Assembly (NCBI RefSeq): GCF_032193805.1
Contig: NZ_JAVBIK010000001.1
Span: 496,001-560,000 of the forward strand
Reading direction: 5' to 3'
Length of the DNA stretch: 64,000 nt
Source: Rhodoferax potami
Lineage (GTDB): Bacteria > Pseudomonadota > Gammaproteobacteria > Burkholderiales > Burkholderiaceae_C
Program-made: the position numbers and the translations under genes
Shown: piece after piece, positions 29,537 through 37,180 of the stretch
How positions within the stretch are numbered: the stretch's first letter is position 1
How the letters are laid out: each line of letters begins with the position of its first letter
Notes under the pieces: model-generated
Database searches by the model: none
Told to the model about the DNA's origin: nothing
The model's input: the letters and a program-made list of their open reading frames with translations, nothing else

Positions 29537-30955
29537 ATGGCCACTGCCCCGACCACCGAACTGGACAACACGGACGAACACTCGACTACTGCACTGTACC
29601 GCGCGGCCATCGGGGATATCAGCAATGGCTACTACCTGCCCCGCTTCACCCGCTATGAGGCAGCCGACCGACCTGGCCTGAGCTGGAACTGGGCCGCCGC
29701 GCTCAACACCCTGAACTGGCTTCTGTTCCGCCGGCTGTGGCAAGCAGCCTTGGTCTACAGCGGCAGCATCGTCGCGCTGGCCTTGCTGCTGTTCGGTATC
29801 GGCAAGCTGGTATTCCAGTTTTCTGAAGGCACGCAGTGGGGCCTGCTCGCCGCTTTGGTGGCCTTGGCCTTTGTGGTGCCCGGACTCGGGGGCAATGCGC
29901 TCTATTACTTGGCAACACGCCAGCGGGTGCAGGCCGCCCTCACCAAAAACCAGTCGGTATCCGAAGCTTGTGAGCAGCTCAGTAAAGAGGCCAGTACCCG
30001 GAAAGGGCTGATCATCATCGCAGCCTGCAACTTGGTAGTAGCCGCCATCGCAGCCCAGTCGTATGCCATGTTCACCGGGTTTGAGCCCCTGCCTGCCGGA
30101 ACACCTGTAGCCGTAGGGGTGGTGTCTGAAGGCCGCAATGTCGTCAGCGGCCGCGCCATTGATGCCACGGCAGCGGACAGTGGCAAAGCTGCTGCCTCGG
30201 CACCCTTGGCGGCGTCTGCGGCGTCTGCGGCGTCTGCGGCGTCTGCGACATCTGCCCCTTCGGCCCCAGCGTCGGCATCTGCATCAACATCGACCGCTGC
30301 CGCTGCATCCCTGCCCGCTTCTGCTCCGGCTCCGGCCCCTGCCCCGACCGTCAGCGCTGCTGCACTCGCAGGTCCGCCTCTCGTGACTGCAAGCGCTGTG
30401 GCCAGCAAGCCGGTTTCGACAAGCGCGAGCGCGCCGGTGCCCGCCGCCTCGTCGCCCGCCAAACCGCCAGTCGCCCCCGCATCAGCGCCGCGCTTGTTGC
30501 CTGCTGCGTCTGCTGCATTGCCAGCCATCGCCAAACCTGCTGCTGCCGCCAGTGCCGCAAGCCCTCCCAGGCCCGCCCCGGTGGCCTTGCGCTCGGCGGC
30601 TGCGGACTTGGCTGCGCGCGAAGTGGCCGCATCGCTAGGGCAGTCTGCTCCGGTACGGCCAGCCACTCCAGTCACACCGCGCCCTGCTGCCGCTGCACCA
30701 GCACCAGCAGAAGTACCCGAGGCCAACCGTTTCGTGGTGAATGTAGGTCTGTTCGCAGATGCGAACAACGCACGCAATGCGCTGGTCAAGCTGATGGACG
30801 CCGAGCTGCCCGTGGTGAGCAAGGAAATCCGCTTCCCCAAAGGCAATCGCACCCGTGTGCAAGTCGGCCCCTTCGACACCTTGGCCGAGGCCGATGCCGC
30901 GGCCGACAAAGTCCGCGCCCTGGAGCTCGAAGCCCGCGTCGCCCCCGTACCCTAG
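29537..30955 (+). CDS. DUF2628-SPOR fusion protein
   Basis: A 472-residue protein. Residues 25-190 resemble DUF2628 membrane proteins: a WNWAAALNTLNWLLFRRLW entry followed by three membrane segments (about 75-95, 100-120 and 155-172). Then comes an Ala/Ser/Pro-rich linker of about 210 residues. The last 75 residues are a SPOR domain (NRFVVNVGLFADANNARNAL, VQVGPFDTLAEADAAADKV), which binds glycan strands lacking stem peptides at the division site. Topology therefore places SPOR in the periplasm. Three bases separate it from mltB, whose activity could create the glycan SPOR recognises. The linker includes 9-bp tandem repeats. Confidence 0.82.
   Translation: MATAPTTELDNTDEHSTTALYRAAIGDISNGYYLPRFTRYEAADRPGLSWNWAAALNTLNWLLFRRLWQAALVYSGSIVALALLLFGIGKLVFQFSEGTQWGLLAALVALAFVVPGLGGNALYYLATRQRVQAALTKNQSVSEACEQLSKEASTRKGLIIIAACNLVVAAIAAQSYAMFTGFEPLPAGTPVAVGVVSEGRNVVSGRAIDATAADSGKAAASAPLAASAASAASAASATSAPSAPASASASTSTAAAASLPASAPAPAPAPTVSAAALAGPPLVTASAVASKPVSTSASAPVPAASSPAKPPVAPASAPRLLPAASAALPAIAKPAAAASAASPPRPAPVALRSAAADLAAREVAASLGQSAPVRPATPVTPRPAAAAPAPAEVPEANRFVVNVGLFADANNARNALVKLMDAELPVVSKEIRFPKGNRTRVQVGPFDTLAEADAAADKVRALELEARVAPVP
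30212..30247 (+). repeat. Four tandem 9-bp repeats in the SPOR-protein linker
   Basis: The unit GCGTCTGCG is repeated four times without error, encoding alternating Ala-Ser-Ala. A 9-base unit keeps the frame, so slippage would change only linker length. Confidence 0.9.
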
Positions 30956-30979
30956 CCCGCCGGGCGGAGGCTCGGTGAC

Positions 30980-31849
30980 TTAGAAACCGGCCGGACCGGT
31001 GAATTGCTCGTGCAGCGCGTCTTGCCAGTGCTCGATTTCTTCTTCGCTCACATGCAAATGGGCCAAGCATTCCGCGCCGTGTAAGTCCCACTCACGGTGC
31101 TGCTGCACGCCTTCATGCAAAGCCACCAGGTGTTCAGCCAACAAGGCCATGGCCACCAAGGTGCGCACCTTGGCAGGAATATTGTGGTCTTTGAGCACCG
31201 TGAAATCGTGGTGTAGGCGCACGGCGTGGGCCACATCGGGGGAGAGGCGCCAGGTTTTGGCAACGATGGCGCCCACTACCGCATGGTCGGTGCGGTGGGC
31301 TTCGTTCTCCACCTCCGTCACCGTTTTGTCCGTTTGGGCCAGTGCGTGGGATAAGGTGGCCTCGTAGCCCTTGATGCCTTGCAACATCACCGGAATGCCC
31401 ACGTTGCAAAACAGCCCGCAGGTGTGCGCTATGTCCGCATTCACGCCATACATCTGCCGGGCGATGTAGCCCATGGCATAGGCGCGGCGGGTGGAGGTTT
31501 CCCAGAAATGCTCCAAGAGTGGTGACTTGACCTGAATCGTCTCGCGCAACAAAAAGCCGGTGAGGATCGACACGGTTTGCGAAATACCCAGCAAGGCAAC
31601 AGCTTCTGCCACGGTGGCTGCCGGACGCGAGCGGGCGTAAATGGGGCTGTTGGCCACCTTGATGAGCGCCGCAGCCATAGCAACATCGCGCGAGGCGATG
31701 CGGGCAATGGTGGCTGGCTCCGGGTCTTCGCGGTTCACCTCGACCCGCAGGTCGGACAACAGCGCCGGGCAGGGCTGAATGACGATGTCTTTCAGGGGCC
31801 CTTCGGCCCGCGCTGTCTCAATCTCGCGGTCAATATCGGCTACGCGCAT
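30980..31849 (-). CDS. HDOD-domain protein
   Basis: A 289-residue single HDOD domain, an HD-related fold lacking the metal-binding HD pair. HDOD proteins act in signalling, often with GGDEF or EAL partners. Seen are CPALLSDLRVEVNREDPE, the helical SRDVAMAAALIKVANSPIY, and AVALLGISQTVSILTGFLL. AAGGAG lies 6 bases before ATG 31849. It is convergent with the SPOR gene. Nothing here identifies its partner; a REC-REC-GGDEF protein lies 27 kb away. Confidence 0.87.
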   Translation of the reverse strand: MRVADIDREIETARAEGPLKDIVIQPCPALLSDLRVEVNREDPEPATIARIASRDVAMAAALIKVANSPIYARSRPAATVAEAVALLGISQTVSILTGFLLRETIQVKSPLLEHFWETSTRRAYAMGYIARQMYGVNADIAHTCGLFCNVGIPVMLQGIKGYEATLSHALAQTDKTVTEVENEAHRTDHAVVGAIVAKTWRLSPDVAHAVRLHHDFTVLKDHNIPAKVRTLVAMALLAEHLVALHEGVQQHREWDLHGAECLAHLHVSEEEIEHWQDALHEQFTGPAGF

Positions 31850-31890
31850 AGGTGCTCCTTGTTCTGAACATTATGCTCAGCACACCCTAC

Positions 31891-31917
31891 AAAAAACGGC
31901 CCTTGCGGGCCGTTTTT
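31891..31917 (-). terminator. Terminator of the ATP-grasp / alpha-E operon
   Basis: ACGGCCC and GGGCCGT arms around TTGC, flanked by A and T runs. Read on the minus strand it ends in six T and lies 20 bases after the alpha-E stop. Confidence 0.85.
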
Positions 31918-31938
31918 ATATGGGTTTGTACTAGTCCT

Positions 31939-32895
31939 TCAGGTCACTGGAACCAGAAATTCGCGACTGATATGCGCACCCAGGTCATTGACCCGATCCA
32001 GGAACTGGGTCAGGTAGGCGTGCAGGCCGGTGGCCAGAATCTCGTCGATACGTCCGTATTGCAGCTCCGAGCGCAGCTTGCCGGCGCGGCGCAGGGTTTC
32101 GCTGTCGGGATTGCTGGCCACGAGAGCCAGGTTACCCACTACCTCGTTCAGGCTGGCATGCAGCGAGCGCGGCATATCGGGCTTGAGGATGAGCAATTCA
32201 GCCACACGCTCGGGCTTGATGACATCGCGGTACACCTTGCGGTAGATCTCAAACGCCGACACGCTGCGCAAAATCGCGCTCCAGTGGTAGAAGTCGTATT
32301 CCTGATCCTTCTCGCTCGCAGCACCAAAGAAGTCGCTCTCCACTGCGTGGAACTTCACGTCGACCAAACGCGCGGTGTTGTCGGCCCGTTCCAAGAAGGT
32401 GCCCAAGCGCATGAAGTGCAAAGACTCGTCCATCAGCATGGTGCCCACCGTCACTCCGCGAGAGAGGTGGGAGCGGAACTTCACCCACTCAAAAAACTGC
32501 GAAGGATCTTTCTCAAAGTCTCCGCTCTTGATCATGCGCTTGACTTCGAGCCAGGTGGTGTTTTGCGTTTCCCACACCTCGGTGGTCAGCGCCCCGCGCA
32601 CCGCACGTGCGTTCTCGCGGGCAGCACTCAGACAAGACATGATGGAGGACGGATTGCTCTCGTCCTTGACCATGAAGTCCATGACCTCGCGAGCCTGGAT
32701 CTCGCCGTACTTTTCCTTGTAGGAATACAGCAGCTCACTGATGGACAGCAGGCCTTGCCAGCCCATCTGGGCCACGGCTTGGGATTGGGGAAGCAGCGAT
32801 GTCTGGTAGTTCACATCCAGCATGCGTGCGGTGTTTTCGGCCCGCTCGGTGTAGCGGGACATCCAGAACAGATGGTCAGCGGTGCGTGACAACAT
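31939..32895 (-). CDS. Alpha-E domain protein (DUF403)
   Basis: A 318-residue all-helical soluble protein with the alpha-E signature LSRTADHLFWMSRYTERAENTARMLDV (seen as its RTADHLFWMSRYTERAENTA core) and a matching later helix FMRLGTFLERADNTARLVDV. Alpha-E proteins nearly always accompany circularly permuted ATP-grasp ligases and transglutaminases and are thought to scaffold or process their product. It starts 18 bases after the ligase gene, with GAGGA upstream of ATG 32895. Its counterpart is fused to the ligase at 43887. Confidence 0.92.
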   Translation of the reverse strand: MLSRTADHLFWMSRYTERAENTARMLDVNYQTSLLPQSQAVAQMGWQGLLSISELLYSYKEKYGEIQAREVMDFMVKDESNPSSIMSCLSAARENARAVRGALTTEVWETQNTTWLEVKRMIKSGDFEKDPSQFFEWVKFRSHLSRGVTVGTMLMDESLHFMRLGTFLERADNTARLVDVKFHAVESDFFGAASEKDQEYDFYHWSAILRSVSAFEIYRKVYRDVIKPERVAELLILKPDMPRSLHASLNEVVGNLALVASNPDSETLRRAGKLRSELQYGRIDEILATGLHAYLTQFLDRVNDLGAHISREFLVPVT

Positions 32896-32913
32896 AGAAA
32901 GGTTTCCTCGTCC

Positions 32914-34452
32914 TTAAGCTGACTGTGTTTGTGATTGTGTTTGTGATTGTGTTTGCGACTGGGTGGCGGCTGTTGCGGCAGGCGCCGCAGGCACGTCTTC
33001 TTCCAGAATCCAGGTGTCTTTGGTGCCGCCGCCCTGGCTGCTGTTGACGACCAGCGAGCCTTCTTTCAGGGCCACGCGGGTCAAACCGCCTGGCACCATC
33101 TGCACGGTCTTGCCAGACAGCACGTAAGGGCGCAGGTCGATATGGCGGGGTGCGATGCCACTTTCCACAAAGGTGGGGCAGCTCGATAAGCTCAATGTGG
33201 GCTGGGCGATGTCGCCGGCCGGATTGGCCAGCACCGCTTTGCGGAAGTCTTCAATCTCGGCCTTGGTGGCAGCAGGCCCCACCAACATGCCGTAGCCGCC
33301 GGCGCCATGCACTTCTTTCACGACCAGGTCTTTCAAGTTGGCCAGGGTGTAAGCCAAGTCGTCCTTGTTACGGCACATGTAGGTGGGCACGTTGTTCAGG
33401 ATGGGCTTTTCACCCAAATAGAACTCGATCATCTTGGGCACATAGGGGTAAATGGACTTGTCGTCCGCAATACCGGTACCCACCGCGTTGCAGATGGTCA
33501 CATTGCCCGCGCGGTAGGCGTTGATGAGGCCGGCGCAACCCAGCGTGGACGTGGGGCGGAACACGGTGGGGTCGAGGAAGTCGTCATCCACACGGCGGTA
33601 AATCACGTCCACACGGCGCGGGCCGCGGGTGGTGCGCATGTAGACAAAGTTGTCTTTGACAAACAAGTCTTGCCCTTCGACCAGCTCCACACCCATTTGC
33701 TGGGCGAGGAAGGCGTGCTCAAAGTAGGCGCTGTTGTACATGCCGGGGGTGAGCACCACCACGGTCGGCTCGGCCGTCGTGGCCGGGCTGCTCTGGCGCA
33801 GGGTCTCGAGCAGCAAGTCGGGGTAGTGGGCTACAGGCGCCACGCGGTGGGCGCTGAACAGATCGGGGAAGAGCCGCATCATCATCTTGCGGTCTTCCAG
33901 CATGTAGCTCACGCCGCTGGGCACGCGCAGGTTGTCTTCGAGCACGTAGTACTCGCCGTTGCCCTTGGGGTCGGGAGCCCGCACGATGTCGATGCCGGAA
34001 ATGTGAGAGTAAATCTGGTGCGGCACATCCACACCCACCATCTCGGGGCGGAACTGGGCGTTGCCCTCAATCTGGTCGCGCGGCACGATGCCGGCTTTCA
34101 AAATCTCTTGGTCGTGGTAGATGTCGTGGATAAAGCGGTTGAGCGCATTGACACGCTGCACCAGGCCTTTTTCCATGCTGGACCACTCGTGGGCCGGGAT
34201 GATGCGGGGAATCAGGTCAAACGGGATCAGGCGCTCGGTGCCGGAGCCGTCCTCGTCTTTTTCGCCGTATACAGCGAAGGTAATGCCCACGCGGCGGAAG
34301 ATCATTTCCGCTTCTTCACGCCGTTTGGCCATCATGTCGCCGGGCTGGCGGGCAAGCCATTCGTCGTAAATCTTGTAGTGGTCTCTTATCTGGCTGCCCT
34401 TGCTGAAAAATTCATAAGGGAGCTGGGTGTACATCTCATCGAATTTCTGCAT
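32914..34452 (-). CDS. Circularly permuted ATP-grasp ligase (DUF404/DUF407)
   Basis: A 512-residue predicted ATP-dependent carboxylate-amine ligase. Seen are the N-terminal GITFAVYGEKDEDGSGTERL, the metal/ATP-site E172-D173-N174 in VLEDNLRVPSGVSYMLEDR, VVVLTPGMYNSAYFEHAFLA, and the lysine plus glycine-rich loop VVKEVHGAGGYGMLVGP (K379). The C-terminal SGIAPRHIDLRPYVLSG and VNSSQGGGTKDTWIL follow. All expected active-site residues are present, unlike in the fusion copy at 43887. The protein ends in a TQSQ repeat tail encoded by 12-bp tandem repeats. AGAGAGG precedes ATG 34452. It shares an operon with alpha-E. Substrates are unknown; it may form amide bonds in a peptide product. Confidence 0.92.
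   Translation of the reverse strand: MQKFDEMYTQLPYEFFSKGSQIRDHYKIYDEWLARQPGDMMAKRREEAEMIFRRVGITFAVYGEKDEDGSGTERLIPFDLIPRIIPAHEWSSMEKGLVQRVNALNRFIHDIYHDQEILKAGIVPRDQIEGNAQFRPEMVGVDVPHQIYSHISGIDIVRAPDPKGNGEYYVLEDNLRVPSGVSYMLEDRKMMMRLFPDLFSAHRVAPVAHYPDLLLETLRQSSPATTAEPTVVVLTPGMYNSAYFEHAFLAQQMGVELVEGQDLFVKDNFVYMRTTRGPRRVDVIYRRVDDDFLDPTVFRPTSTLGCAGLINAYRAGNVTICNAVGTGIADDKSIYPYVPKMIEFYLGEKPILNNVPTYMCRNKDDLAYTLANLKDLVVKEVHGAGGYGMLVGPAATKAEIEDFRKAVLANPAGDIAQPTLSLSSCPTFVESGIAPRHIDLRPYVLSGKTVQMVPGGLTRVALKEGSLVVNSSQGGGTKDTWILEEDVPAAPAATAATQSQTQSQTQSQTQSA
32924..32959 (-). repeat. Three 12-bp tandem repeats at the ligase 3' end
   Basis: The unit TGTGTTTGTGAT is repeated twice exactly and a third time with two changes (TGTGTTTGCGAC). 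On the coding strand it gives TQSQ, so the protein ends in a Gln/Ser/Thr tail whose length could vary without frameshift. Confidence 0.9.
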
Positions 34453-34511
34453 GTAAAAGACCTCTCTGATTACCTCTTATGCAAACTTCGGGCCACAGCG
34501 CCGATGCACCA

Positions 34512-37022
34512 CTATGGCACATCATGGGCCCAATAATGCCGCTCGTCTTCCCGCATACACGCCACATTTTGGGGCTCTGCAGAGTGCCAACGCGCCGCAC
34601 CACAACGGGGCGATAACACCAAATGGGTGCCTAAGGCTTCATAGCGCGCGACGACGGTCGCAGCAGGGTGCCCGTAGCGATTGCGGTAGCCTGCCTGCAC
34701 CAGCGCATGGCGTGGCTGGACTGCTCGCAAAAACGCGTCGGTGCTCGAAGTCTTGCTACCGTGGTGGGGCACCAAAAGCACATCCGCCCGAAGCAGCGGC
34801 AACATGGCCGGATCGTCCACCAAACGCTGCTCTTGCGCGGCCTCAATGTCACCGGCTAGCAGCGCGGCTTGGCGCCCGTTGCTGATGCGCAGCACACACG
34901 ACAGCGCGTTGGCTTTGGGGGCGGGCTCGGCCTCATAGTCCGCTGCGTCAGGGTGCAAGACCTCAAAGTCCACACCATCCCATTGCCAACGCATACCTGC
35001 CTCACAACGTTGAGACGCGCGCAGCTGTTGCAAGGTGTGCTGCGGCTCCAGCGAGCTCAGCAGGTTAGCGTGCGGCTGCATCATGAGTACCGCAGGCGCG
35101 CCCCCGACATGGTCGATGTCACGGTGGCTTAGTACCACCGTGTCGAGCTGCACATCGAGCGCTTTTAGCAGGGGCAGTAAGACGCGGTTGCCCGCGTCAC
35201 TCTCGAGGCTGTAGCGTGGGCCCGCATCAAACAGCAGGGCGTGTCGCGCAGTCTGCACCAGCACCGCGTTGCCCTGCCCCACATCGGCGGCGAGCAAAGA
35301 AAACTCACCCGGCTCCGGCACGGGCGGGCGCCACAGGAGCAGCGCCAACACCGGCACCAAGCCCATCATCCGCAAGGCACGGGGCAAGGGCATCAACAAA
35401 AGCGCAGCGCCCAAAGCCGCCAGAACGCCCGGCAGCAGCGGCGGCAAGGGCAAGCTCAACGCGGCGTAGGGCACAGCAGCAAGCGCATCCATAGCCGCGT
35501 AAAGCAGTACGACCGCACCGGTAGCTGCGGTCCAGAGCGCGGGCCAAACCAGCCCCAACAAACCCAGCGGGGTCACCACCAGCGTGACCCACGGAATCGC
35601 CACCACGTTAGCCAGCAACCCGACCAGCGACACTTGCCCGAACCACAACAACACGAGCGGCGCCAAAGCCAAGGTGATCAGCCACTGCTCCCGCCACATC
35701 GCCACCGCGCCTGCGCGGAGCCGGGCCCAGCCGCGCTCCAATTTGGAGCCATTTAGCCCTCTAGCCCCTGCACGACCTGCACCACCAGCTCCTGAATTGG
35801 TAGCATCTCCAGCGGCAAACAGCAGCATGACGGCCACAAAGCTGAGCCAGAACCCCGGCTGCAACATGGCCCAAGGGTCCCACAGCAGCACGCCTACTGC
35901 AGCCCACAGTGCCACCCAGGGCCAAGGCCATCTGGCGCCCTGCAATCGCAAGAGCACCACCATCGCCAGCATCAGGCAGGTGCGCTGTGCCGGCACGCCC
36001 CAGCCGGAAAACACCGCATACGCCGTGGCCAACAACAGGCCCATTCCCCACGCCGCGTGGGACGCGGGCACCCATTGGCACAAACGCGCTGATGTGCGCC
36101 AGCCCCGCCGGACCAGCCAGGTGGCCGCCCAGGCAAACATCGTGATATGCAGACCCGAAATGCTCACGAGGTGACTGATCCCTGTGGCGCGGAACACATC
36201 CCAGTCCGAACGCTCAATAGCCCGTTGATCACCCACCACCAGCGCGGTGAGCAAGCCGGCCGAGCGAGGGTCGGTGACCCGGGTCTGTATCCGGTCACGG
36301 ACCCATTGGCGCAGCTGTGCCACAGGCGCGGCCGTGGTCTGCTCCATCAGCTGTGGCTCCGGGCTGCTCACCGTGGCACGGACATAGCCGGTGGCCTGCA
36401 CGCCCTGGGTCCACAGGTACAGCTCGTAGTCAAAACCATGGGGATTGATGCTGCCGTGCGGCGCCTTCAGCCGCAATGGCAACTGCCAGCGCTGGCCGGC
36501 TCTCAAAGCAGGCGGTGTGCGCTGCAGCTCAGGGGTTTGGGTCTGGAGGTTGAAGCCGGTGGTGTACCACCCCACGTCGAGCAAAGCCGGCACAGTCACC
36601 GGTGTGCCATCCAAGAGCGCAGCACCCGTCCCGCTCTCGCCTGCGTCCACCCGTAGCCGGAAACGGAGCCCCGATTCGGTAGCTTGGGGCATATCTGCAA
36701 CGACGCCGGTCACCAGAACATCGCGCCCCTCCAGCGCAGGGGCTAGCGCTTGACTCATGAACAGCACGGCACGCAAGCCAGTCATCCCCCAAGCCAGCGC
36801 CAATGCACAGAGGCCCGCCACACCATGACGCCACAGTCCCACTATCTTTTTGCTAGCAACCCACGCATAACCCACAAGGGCCAGAAGCACAAACGCCACA
36901 TAAACCGCGGGCGCTGACAACGTGGCTTGCTGCAACTGCAACGCCATCCCCGCCAGCAGCCCCAACCCGACAGCACCGCCAGTGCGGGGCCAGACGGCAA
37001 GGCGGAGTGCGGTGGCGTACAT
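34512..37022 (-). CDS. comEC: ComEC/Rec2 DNA-uptake channel
   Basis: Inner-membrane channel that takes single-stranded DNA into the cytoplasm during transformation. The 836-residue protein has the full layout: N-terminal membrane segments and an OB-fold DUF4131 region (about 1-190), and the Competence domain with many membrane segments and GISHLVSISGLHITMFAW. A C-terminal beta-lactamase-like domain has SHRDIDHVGG and VPHHGSKTSST. It opens with TTG/ATG-type choices near 37022; that start gives MYATALRLAVWPRTG. A Gly/Ala/Arg-rich segment near residue 420 (GAGGAGRAGARG) coincides with a repeat copy. It separates the two arms of the ATP-grasp/transglutaminase locus. Confidence 0.93.
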   Translation of the reverse strand: MYATALRLAVWPRTGGAVGLGLLAGMALQLQQATLSAPAVYVAFVLLALVGYAWVASKKIVGLWRHGVAGLCALALAWGMTGLRAVLFMSQALAPALEGRDVLVTGVVADMPQATESGLRFRLRVDAGESGTGAALLDGTPVTVPALLDVGWYTTGFNLQTQTPELQRTPPALRAGQRWQLPLRLKAPHGSINPHGFDYELYLWTQGVQATGYVRATVSSPEPQLMEQTTAAPVAQLRQWVRDRIQTRVTDPRSAGLLTALVVGDQRAIERSDWDVFRATGISHLVSISGLHITMFAWAATWLVRRGWRTSARLCQWVPASHAAWGMGLLLATAYAVFSGWGVPAQRTCLMLAMVVLLRLQGARWPWPWVALWAAVGVLLWDPWAMLQPGFWLSFVAVMLLFAAGDATNSGAGGAGRAGARGLNGSKLERGWARLRAGAVAMWREQWLITLALAPLVLLWFGQVSLVGLLANVVAIPWVTLVVTPLGLLGLVWPALWTAATGAVVLLYAAMDALAAVPYAALSLPLPPLLPGVLAALGAALLLMPLPRALRMMGLVPVLALLLWRPPVPEPGEFSLLAADVGQGNAVLVQTARHALLFDAGPRYSLESDAGNRVLLPLLKALDVQLDTVVLSHRDIDHVGGAPAVLMMQPHANLLSSLEPQHTLQQLRASQRCEAGMRWQWDGVDFEVLHPDAADYEAEPAPKANALSCVLRISNGRQAALLAGDIEAAQEQRLVDDPAMLPLLRADVLLVPHHGSKTSSTDAFLRAVQPRHALVQAGYRNRYGHPAATVVARYEALGTHLVLSPRCGAARWHSAEPQNVACMREDERHYWAHDVP
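35753..35808 (+). repeat. Dispersed repeat inside comEC
   Basis: The right half reads CACCAGCTCC-TGAATTGG-TAGCATC, matching the repeat pattern and especially the reversed copy at 43998. Read in the comEC frame it gives a Gly/Ala/Asn-rich loop between membrane segments, which looks like an insertion. Confidence 0.55.
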
Positions 37023-37180
37023 GCAACCATGCTAACCGCGCGCAAGGGGCGACAAACCCTCCGCTATGGAGGCACTGGCGCGGACCTTGCTTTAAAAGCC
37101 TGTCAAACCCGATTGTTAGTATGGGGCCCGTGCGGTAACCGCTGCACGGCGTCCCCTGTGAGATCTACCGAGACCGGCCC

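Noticed and set aside
32924-32959. A short repeat array as possible CRISPR
   Set aside because: Units are contiguous with no spacers and are translated in frame.
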